Positions 8,646 to 16,300 of a stretch of 19,266 nucleotides of DNA are shown one piece after another. Below the pieces are notes generated by a model. That model did no database searches. It was not told the DNA's origin and saw nothing but the letters and a program-made list of their open reading frames with translations. This stretch comes from Roseivirga sp. UBA6061. GTDB lineage: Bacteria; Bacteroidota; Bacteroidia; Cytophagales; Cyclobacteriaceae. The DNA lies in assembly GCA_002427745.1 (NCBI GenBank), contig DIYF01000033.1, positions 1 through 19,266 of the forward strand, in the 5' to 3' direction. The position numbers were made by a program, and so were the translations under genes. How positions within the stretch are numbered: position 1 is the stretch's first letter; each line of letters begins with the position of its first letter.

Positions 8646-8825
8646 AGCTCCTTTGATTGAGCAATTATTTTAGATAAAGATTTAAGCTTTTAAAGTTATA
8701 TCTGATGAAGGTTGCCTGATTCCTCAAACAAGTTGGATACAGCAGCTAAGCCTGTTTATCCATTGATTAAAATCATTACCTTAATTGCCCGGTACATTAC
8801 CTCAAAAGTCATCCTCACCAAAATC

Positions 8826-11800
8826 ATGATTCGTTGCTGTAAGCTTGTTTGTTTCAGTTTGTTATTGATGTGTTGGCAACACGCCTCACTGGCTCAGGAA
8901 TCAGTCCCTCTCAGAATCAGCGAAATTGGTACGCCCTTCATTAATACCTATGCCTTAGAAGATCATTTTACCTCACGGGCCAACTATAACACAAAACAAG
9001 CCGACAATGGCACTATGTACTTTGCCAATGGCTGGGGGCTCGGTGCATTTGATGGGAAAACCTGGCGTTTGCTCATTGATGACCGCAAGGCTGAGGTTTA
9101 CGATATTGCTTTTGGTAAAAACTCCCGCGTCTACGTCACCAGGCGTGATGGTATTGGCTATTGGTACCCTGCTGAGAATGGAGAGCTCAAAAAACGGTCA
9201 CTAGTGGACAAAATACCTGAGGGCCTGCCATCACCGGTATTGTTCAGGCAGATAGAGCGTTTAGGTCAATATATCCTTTTTCGGGCAAGTAATGCCATAC
9301 TTGTATATGATGAAGACACGGAAGAATTTGCATTGCTCAAGCCCGAGAGAGGCTTTGGACCGGCTGTGGTGGTACAAGACAAAATTCTGCTGCCTGATTA
9401 TGGCAAGGGAGTAATGGAATTTTCACAGGGTGAGCTAAAACTCCTGGCACCATATCCCGAAGCGGGAGAATACATAGTATATCTGACAGCCAAAGGCCGG
9501 GAAAATCAACCGGTTGGCCTGTCAAGTAATGGCAATTTCTTTAAGCTTACCGACAATGGATTTACTAAGTGGTCGACAGACCTGGATGGACATTTAACAG
9601 ATGTGGAAATATCCCGGTTGGTTCGGATATCAGACCAATATCTGCTGGTAGCCACTCGTATTAAAGGAGTATTTATCCTTGATAATGACGGCAGACTTGT
9701 TCAGAAGCTCAATTCCAGCTTAGGGTTGTTAGATTCAGAGGTACAATCAGTCACAGTTGACCGAAAAGGAGATCTTTGGATCAGTCATTATGCCGGGCTC
9801 AGCCACGTGATTTTGAGCGAGCCTTTGACAACGCTGAACCGGAATCACGGTATTCCGGCAGATTTTGTCAACGTCATGGTAAATCACAAGAACAGACTTT
9901 ATGTGGGAACCAATCAGGGGCTGGGCTACAAAGAAACCGAAGCACCCTGGGTAAGTGTAGACGATGACAAGCCTTTTAAATCCATACAATCATTTCAGGA
10001 CAGAGTAAGCCTCATGTATTCCATCGGTGATGACCTTCTGGTGGCTGGCCGCGGTGGGTTTTACCAGGTCAGGGGAAACAGAATAGAACTATTATTTGAT
10101 GACTTTATAGTGAGAGCAGGTATGGTTTTTCCTGATAAGGAAAGTCTTCTGGTTTTGAGTATGAGTGCTGAACCATACCTCGTAAAAAAAGAAGGCGGGC
10201 AGTGGACTCTGAAAGGGAAAGTTGAAAGAATTGAAGAGCAATTCAGCGATGTGGTAAATGCTGGCGAATCCGGATTGTGGTTTCGCAAGTCGCGCAATGA
10301 AGTAGTCAGGGTGGAATTCAACGCTCAGAAGAATGAGGTAATCAGTATGCAATCTTTTGGCGAAGCTGAGGGAGTGCCCCAGGATGTTGATCTGAGGCTT
10401 TTTAATAATGTATCTGGTTTGGCATTGGTCACCGGAGGAAAGGGCGTTCACTATTATAACCCTAACCGGAATGTATTCGAACCCGATGAGGTCCTGAATG
10501 AATACCTGGGTGATAAATACGTCTTCCGTTTTCACGAATTGCCGAATGGAGAGATTCTCACCTTTGACATCGATGGTCAGCAGAGCTCCAAGTCACACTT
10601 TGTGCCAACGGAAAACGGGTATGAATTGAAGGAATACCCCTTGAAGAGAATTGAGTCAGTTACTGCTCAGGAGTATAAAGGCTTTGAAGGTCAGTTTTGG
10701 ATCGGAGGGAGAGGTATTACACTTTTCAGACCGGCCGGTGTCAGGTCTGAGGGAGCTGAGTTTGATGCAATACTGAGCCAGATAAAACTAATAAGTGAGG
10801 GAGACTCTGTGATTTATGGCGGTGTGGGAGAACGCATCACTCATGAGTTTCACGCTTCTCAGAGTGCTTTTAAATTCTATTTTGGAGCCAATTCATTTGA
10901 CAAACCAGACCAGCTTGAGTTCCAGAGCTACCTCCTTGGGGCAGAAGAAGGCTGGTCTTCCTGGAGCCCTGAGATCAGCCGCACCTATACCAATTTGCCG
11001 GCCGGAACTTATACGTTCAAAGTAAGAGCGCGCAATGTCTACGGAACGGTCAGTGAAGCAGATGAATACAGCTTTGTCATATTGAGCCCCTGGTACCTCA
11101 CCTGGTGGGCCTGGATGCTCTATGTGCTGATCTTTTTGATCCTGATTTGGAGTATTGTAAAACTCAATGTCCAAAGGCTGCAAAAAGAGAAGCAGGCCCT
11201 GGAAAAGACAGTATTGGAACGTACAGAGCAAATCCGTCAGCAGAAAGATGAAATAGAGGAGCAGGCCAACAGATTGAGAGAATTAGACAAAGTCAAGTCC
11301 CGTTTCTTTGCCAATATATCTCACGAACTGCGCACCCCACTTACCCTGATCAATGCACCTTTAGAATCTCTCATCCATAATGGAAAGATTGCAGATCCGC
11401 AGGTTCGCGAAACACTGGAAACCGCCACCAGAAACGGAGTGAGCCTGCTATCACTGGTAGAAGAAATACTGGACCTGGCAAAGCTTGATGGAGGAAAGCT
11501 GGAGCTGATAGAAAACCCGGTAAGAGTTTATGATTTTATGAACCTGATTTTATCTGATTATAAATCAGGTCTGGCAAGCAAGTCCATCACACTGAATTTT
11601 GATTACAAGGCCAAACCCGATCTGGCCATGCTGATCGATGAGGGGAGATGCACCAAAGTGGTGAACAACCTCTTGTCCAATGCACTTAAGTTTACTCCGG
11701 AGAACGGAGAGATTATGGTGACAGTGGAAGAAGACCCCACTGCAGACAGCTTGAATATAGTAGTAAGCGACACGGGAACAGGCATTCATCCGAATGACCT

Positions 11801-12692
11801 GCCCCACATCTTTAATCGCTATTATCAATCAGAACAGCCCGGCAAAAAGGCAGAAGGAGGTACAGGCATTGGCTTAGCCCTGGCAAAAGAACTGGCAGAG
11901 CTGCATGGTGGCAGTCTTGCGGTCAAAAGTCAGCCGGGAGCCGGTTCCACCTTTACCTTCAGGTTACCCCTCAAAGAAGTACTCGAAGAAACCGTTATTC
12001 CACTGTCACTGCCGGAAAGTCAGGAGCTGGGCGAGGCCCTCAACGGAACTATCCAGCGATATACTGAGAAGTTCAACATAGATAAGCCGGTATTGCTGAT
12101 CACGGAAGACCACCCTGAAATGCGGGCTTTTATCGCTCAAACCCTTTCGCCATACTTCGCGATCCGGCAGGCAGAAAACGGCAAGGTAGCGCTGGGGGCA
12201 CTTCAGTCAGAGAGAATAGACATTGTAATCTCTGATGTTATGATGCCGGTAATGGATGGTTTTGAGCTTCTGGAAGCCATCAAAGCAGACCAGAGCCTAC
12301 ATCGGGTATCATTGATCATGCTTACCGCACGGACAGATCATAACGATAAACTTTATGCACTGACGCTGGGTATTGACGATTACCTGACCAAACCCTTTAA
12401 TGCCTCTGAGTTTTTAGCCCGTATCAAAAACATTCTGGAAAACCGCATTAAGATTATCAGAGAAATAGACAAGGCCGATGCCGGTGCCAGCCTGGCTGAT
12501 CTGGCCAGGCAGTATGAGCTGGTGGAACGGGAGGTAGAAGTACTTGAGCTACTGGCAAAGCGCTATACCAACCCGCAGATTGCTGAAGCTCTGTTCATAT
12601 CCCGCAATACCGTCAAATTCCATATCAAAAACCTGTTCTGGAAGATGGGTATTAAAACCCGGCAGGAGGCTGCCGCGCAGGTCAACACTTAA
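8826..12692 (+). CDS. Hybrid two-component sensor (propeller, Y_Y_Y, HisKA, HATPase, REC) with LuxR-type HTH
   Basis: Sensor, kinase, receiver and DNA-binding output lie in one protein of 1288 aa from the ATG at 8826. That start gives a good signal peptide (MIRCCKLVCFSLLLMCW, cut near ASLA|Q). An in-frame TTG at 8712 would add 38 residues before it and is less likely. Order: periplasmic propeller with Reg_prop-like repeats (for example SEVQSVTVDRKGDLWISHYA), Y_Y_Y domain (about 671-753), TM segment (about 758-780), coiled coil, HisKA with His833 in ISHELRTPLTLI, HATPase with N-box (NNLLSNALKF, about 946), DTGTGI and GGTGIGLALAKEL, REC (about 1088-1203; Asp1137 in ISDVMMP, Lys1189 in TKPF), and GerE/LuxR HTH (about 1217-1286). 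All key catalytic residues are present. Hybrids of this kind usually end in an AraC-type HTH. No polysaccharide-utilisation genes are adjacent, so control of the flanking surface proteins is inferred. Confidence 0.95.
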   Translation: MIRCCKLVCFSLLLMCWQHASLAQESVPLRISEIGTPFINTYALEDHFTSRANYNTKQADNGTMYFANGWGLGAFDGKTWRLLIDDRKAEVYDIAFGKNSRVYVTRRDGIGYWYPAENGELKKRSLVDKIPEGLPSPVLFRQIERLGQYILFRASNAILVYDEDTEEFALLKPERGFGPAVVVQDKILLPDYGKGVMEFSQGELKLLAPYPEAGEYIVYLTAKGRENQPVGLSSNGNFFKLTDNGFTKWSTDLDGHLTDVEISRLVRISDQYLLVATRIKGVFILDNDGRLVQKLNSSLGLLDSEVQSVTVDRKGDLWISHYAGLSHVILSEPLTTLNRNHGIPADFVNVMVNHKNRLYVGTNQGLGYKETEAPWVSVDDDKPFKSIQSFQDRVSLMYSIGDDLLVAGRGGFYQVRGNRIELLFDDFIVRAGMVFPDKESLLVLSMSAEPYLVKKEGGQWTLKGKVERIEEQFSDVVNAGESGLWFRKSRNEVVRVEFNAQKNEVISMQSFGEAEGVPQDVDLRLFNNVSGLALVTGGKGVHYYNPNRNVFEPDEVLNEYLGDKYVFRFHELPNGEILTFDIDGQQSSKSHFVPTENGYELKEYPLKRIESVTAQEYKGFEGQFWIGGRGITLFRPAGVRSEGAEFDAILSQIKLISEGDSVIYGGVGERITHEFHASQSAFKFYFGANSFDKPDQLEFQSYLLGAEEGWSSWSPEISRTYTNLPAGTYTFKVRARNVYGTVSEADEYSFVILSPWYLTWWAWMLYVLIFLILIWSIVKLNVQRLQKEKQALEKTVLERTEQIRQQKDEIEEQANRLRELDKVKSRFFANISHELRTPLTLINAPLESLIHNGKIADPQVRETLETATRNGVSLLSLVEEILDLAKLDGGKLELIENPVRVYDFMNLILSDYKSGLASKSITLNFDYKAKPDLAMLIDEGRCTKVVNNLLSNALKFTPENGEIMVTVEEDPTADSLNIVVSDTGTGIHPNDLPHIFNRYYQSEQPGKKAEGGTGIGLALAKELAELHGGSLAVKSQPGAGSTFTFRLPLKEVLEETVIPLSLPESQELGEALNGTIQRYTEKFNIDKPVLLITEDHPEMRAFIAQTLSPYFAIRQAENGKVALGALQSERIDIVISDVMMPVMDGFELLEAIKADQSLHRVSLIMLTARTDHNDKLYALTLGIDDYLTKPFNASEFLARIKNILENRIKIIREIDKADAGASLADLARQYELVEREVEVLELLAKRYTNPQIAEALFISRNTVKFHIKNLFWKMGIKTRQEAAAQVNT

Positions 12693-12847
12693 GGTACCTG
12701 ATGCCCGACCTTCTCATTTTGTGAGGAGATAGGCTGAGACATCTTGCCTTTTCAAAACTGAGGAAAAGAAAACCTTTGAAGGGAAGACCCTGCCGGAACT
12801 CATGGCAGAAGCTGTATATAACCACAACTCTCATTTAAATCGAATAA
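12693..12847. other. Spacer after the kinase gene
   Basis: No clear terminator follows the kinase stop codon. In the frame of the small HTH gene, 12733-12861 is open, with an ATG at 12802, and ends at the TAG inside the palindrome. The 20-residue product (MAEAVYNHNSHLNRITTQAG) is not recognised and is probably not a gene. Confidence 0.4.
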
Positions 12848-12864
12848 CTACCCAGGCTGGGTAG
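12848..12864. promoter_or_regulatory. Perfect palindrome CTACCCAG-G-CTGGGTAG, candidate LuxR-type operator
   Basis: An 8-1-8 perfect inverted repeat lies about 75 bp before the probable start of the small HTH gene. NarL/GerE-family dimers bind inverted heptamers (NarL: TACYYMT), and TACCCAG differs from that pattern only at the last base. The same half-sites recur at 13246-13275. A second short inverted repeat, GTCTG-AAAC-CAGAC, follows at 12867-12880. The operator role is inferred. Confidence 0.6.
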
Positions 12865-12939
12865 CGGTCTGAAACCAGACTTTATCGATATTCATTCTGC
12901 ATTGATAGCCCATCGGGCATCAAAAAATCCAAAACACGA

Positions 12940-13194
12940 TTGAAGAAGAACCCTTCATCAAGCTTACATAATGAACGGGTGGACAGGGTCATATCCAGCT
13001 CCATCCGTCATTATGCTTTATCTGCCCGGGAGACTGAAATTCTCAGGTTGATGGTACTGCAATACTCTAATCCTGAGATATCTGTTCAACTCAATATTTC
13101 CCGTAACACAGTAAAGTTTCATCTCAAGAGCATTTTCGAAAAACTTGAGGTAACTACCCGCCAGCAAGCTGCCAGAAAGGTCCTGATTGAGTAA
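12940..13194 (+). CDS. Small LuxR/GerE-type HTH protein (start uncertain)
   Basis: About 84 aa if translation begins at TTG 12940. The frame is open back to 12865 but contains no ATG, and a TAG ends it at 12862-12864. The last 60 residues are a complete GerE HTH (LSARETEILRLMVLQYSNPE, then ISVQLNISRNTVKFHLKSIF and TRQQAARKV). It closely matches the C-terminal HTH of the kinase at 8826-12692; the recognition-helix core ISRNTVKFH is identical, so the two may recognise the same DNA. No receiver or sensor domain is present, so it would act as a constitutive or competing DNA-binding protein, or pair with another factor. It lies between two sets of CTACCCAG palindromes. It could instead be the decayed remnant of a longer regulator; the intact HTH and stop codon argue for some function. 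Confidence 0.65.
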   Translation: MKKNPSSSLHNERVDRVISSSIRHYALSARETEILRLMVLQYSNPEISVQLNISRNTVKFHLKSIFEKLEVTTRQQAARKVLIE

Positions 13195-13245
13195 ATGATC
13201 AATAAAGTACAACAGTCCTTCCTTAAAGGTCAAACGGTGTGGAGG

Positions 13246-13275
13246 CTGGGTAGTAAAACTACCCAGGGTGGGTAG
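13246..13275. promoter_or_regulatory. Triple half-site inverted repeats before surface protein 3, candidate operator
   Basis: Three half-sites are packed together: CTGGGTAG (13246-13253), CTACCCAG (13259-13266) and GTGGGTAG (13268-13275). The first two form a perfect 8-5-8 inverted repeat. The last two form an 8-1-8 repeat with one mismatch, the same geometry as 12848-12864. The cluster lies about 100 bp upstream of the ATG at 13376, a position suited to transcriptional control of that gene. It could also fold as a hairpin, but no T-run follows it. Confidence 0.6.
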
Positions 13276-13375
13276 TGGAATAAGCTCCCTTTATCCGCAA
13301 ATTTCTGCCGTGTGTAAATCCCTTAAGTGTGTATGTGTGATTTGCCACGAATTAATCAAATCAAAACACTGTTGT

Positions 13376-16300
13376 ATGAATTCCTATCTCCCGGAGATCC
13401 TGTATCTGTTTCTTGATGCAAAAAAGTTATTGAGTTTTCGTTACGGTAAGTCGTTGACCGTTCTCAGCTTTTTGCTGGTAATGCCCTTCACGGCACTTTG
13501 CCAGAATAATAACCCTACCGCCACCGGTATTCCCGCTTCGATTACGGTGACAGAAGATACCGAGAGCAATGTGGATATGGGAACAACAGTTTTCGGGGAT
13601 GATGACAGCGCCACCATCACGGTAACACTGACTGTTAATGGCGGTACTTTTTCTCAACCCATCGATGGGGCAGGCACAGGTGGTGGAGTCACTGAAATGC
13701 TGATAAGCAGCACGGTGATTACGCTTGAGGGGAGCCCCTTAGATATCAATGCTTACTTAGATGTAGCATCAAATATTAAATACACCGGAGGCAACAATAT
13801 TTTCGGTAATAACGCTGCGACAATTACTGTAATAGCCAATGATGGTGAAGGCTCAGGAGATGTGAATTTAGGAACTGTCAACATCAATATTACCGGAGTA
13901 AATGATGACCCTACATTTATATCGACTCCCATTTCTGAAACAATTGGGACAGGAGACGAATATTCAAGCATTGCCGCTGTGGCTGACCCTGACTTTGATG
14001 ATATCGATTTTTCTGGATCTGTCTTGCCTTTCTGGTTGAGCTTGAATGCACAACCCGGCCTCAACGTAACTGAATTTGCTGGTAGTGGTACTTTTGGTAG
14101 ACTTGACGGCACCGGAACAAATGCTGAGTTTGAATCTCCTCAATCTTTGACGGTAGATCCCTCCGGTAATATCTATGTAAGTGGAGCTAATTCAGATGTA
14201 CGAAAGATCACACCTGAAGGGGTGGTAACCACAGTCATTCCGGTTGAAGCAGGCTTTTCAGGAATCAGAGGTTTGGTAAGTGATAGCCAGGGTAATATTT
14301 TCATTCTTGAAGCAAACGGCTATGCCATACATAAATTGCTTCCTGACGGTACACATGCGGTCTTTGCGGGAACAAGAGGCACCTTCGGGGTACAAGATGG
14401 AACCGGTACCAATGCTTTAATCAGAAGTGTTGATGACATAGTGATAGACGGGCATGATAATATTTATTTTGTTGATGATGATGTTACCGTACCTACCAGA
14501 AATATCAGGAAAATAACCCCTGCTGGGGTAGTGACCACCGAATTTTCCACTACTGATCTCCAATTCCCTCCAAACAAAAGAAACACGGCATATCACTCCG
14601 ATGGTTATCTGCTTATTACAGATAGGAGCAATGACCGCTTATTAAAATATGATATCACTACAAAGGTGATCTCCTTGTTCAAGCAACTGGACTTTGAGCC
14701 TTTTGGTGTAGTGGTTCACCCCTCAGGGAAGATATTGGTCTCAGCAATCGATGAAGGTAAGATTCACCTCGTAGATGAGAATAATGTGAGCGAATTAGCA
14801 GGGGGTGCTGGTTCTTTTGGCGATGGAGTCGGAGCGCAGGCTTCTATTGCTGCCCCAAAAGATATGAGTATTGGTCTTAATGGAGAAATATACCTGGCTC
14901 ATGCGAATAGGGTAAGAAGGCTGGATTTAGTGAGTCAGGCTATCCTCTCCGCATCAGCTCCAGAGGAGGGTACACATAACATTACGATCCAGGGAAGTGA
15001 TGGCAATGGTGGTGTAATTGATCATGACTATACGATTACAGTAGTGGATGATGTGCCGCCTGTGTTTACCTCAGCGTCATCCGTAAATTATACCGAAAAC
15101 GGAACAGGAGTGGCCTATACGGCCACCGCAGATGAGAATGTCACATTCTCATTGGGTAATTCAAAAGACGAGGCCTTGTTTAGTTTGGCCAATGGCAATG
15201 AAATTTCCTTTGTAAACTCCCCTGATTTTGACGTCCCTTTGGATGGTACCGATGGAGTGGATCGTGACAATGTCTATGTAATTGATGTGGTGGCAACGGA
15301 CGCAGCATTAAATACAACTACCTTGCAGGTTTCCATCACGGTTACCGAAAGAGATGCGACTGCTCCAACTGTTATAATCACCACAGACGAAGAGGACCCC
15401 AGCAGCTCTTCCAGTTTTGAAATACAGATAACATTTTCAGAGGGCGTAACCTCAAACCTCGGCAGCGGTGTTCCAGTTATTGAAGAGGCCGGAACAAATA
15501 ATTCTCCAACAGACGCAGGAACTATTTTGGTCACTGAAGTCTCTACCTTAAAAGGCACTGTCGATGCTTTCGATTTTGATGTTTGGGTTTTAGGGCAGGT
15601 ATCTGGTACAGTGACCTTTCAAACCTCCGATCAGCTATCTGTTAGTGCGATCCGTTACGATAACGAAGGATATGTTGGCGGGAGTGATGTAAGAGATGCA
15701 GATTTTCGAGGTGGTGGGACAGCCTCTTTTACCGGTGATGGTATTGGTTATTACGCCATTAGCATTGGCTCTACAAATAGATTGTTCACAACTTATGAAT
15801 TGAATATGAGTGGAGATGGCCTCACAGCGTCACCTGGGGCATTGTCTGCCGACATGTTTACTTTAACCAATGCAACGGTGGATAATATCTCATCTGTGTC
15901 CAGAACTCTCTATACCGCGGATGTTACACCAATCGCTGATGGTGCAGTTTCTGTGGCATTGGGCGCAGGTGTGGTGCAAGATGATGCTGGAAACGATCTG
16001 ATAGCTTCTGATGCACTAACACTCACCCACGATTTAACTGGCCCTGCGGTGACGATCAGTACGGAAGAGCCGGGCACCACCAATTCCTCCGGTTTTGAGA
16101 TTTTGATTGACTTTTCAGAGCCTATTTCCACAGAAGTAGCACTCTCTACTTTGAATGAAACGGAAACAAATGACAGGTGGGGATCATCAGGTATTCAAAC
16201 AGTTTCTGCACCCTCAATCCTAAAGGGAAGCGTTTCAAGCAATAGGGATCGTGACATTTGGTATTTAGGTAACATATCGGGTGAGCTGAAGATCGAGACG

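Noticed and set aside
8712..8825. TTG start giving a 1326-aa kinase
   Set aside because: It would add 38 residues before a normal signal peptide that starts at ATG 8826; the ATG is preferred.
12907..12917. GCCC-ATC-GGGC hairpin as a terminator of the kinase gene
   Set aside because: The stem is only four pairs, no T-run follows on the + strand, and it lies within the open 5' part of the small HTH frame.
12848..13275. Palindromes as ends of an insertion sequence or miniature transposon carrying the small gene
   Set aside because: There is no target-site duplication or transposase, and the two sites differ in layout (8-1-8 against 8-5-8 plus 8-1-8).
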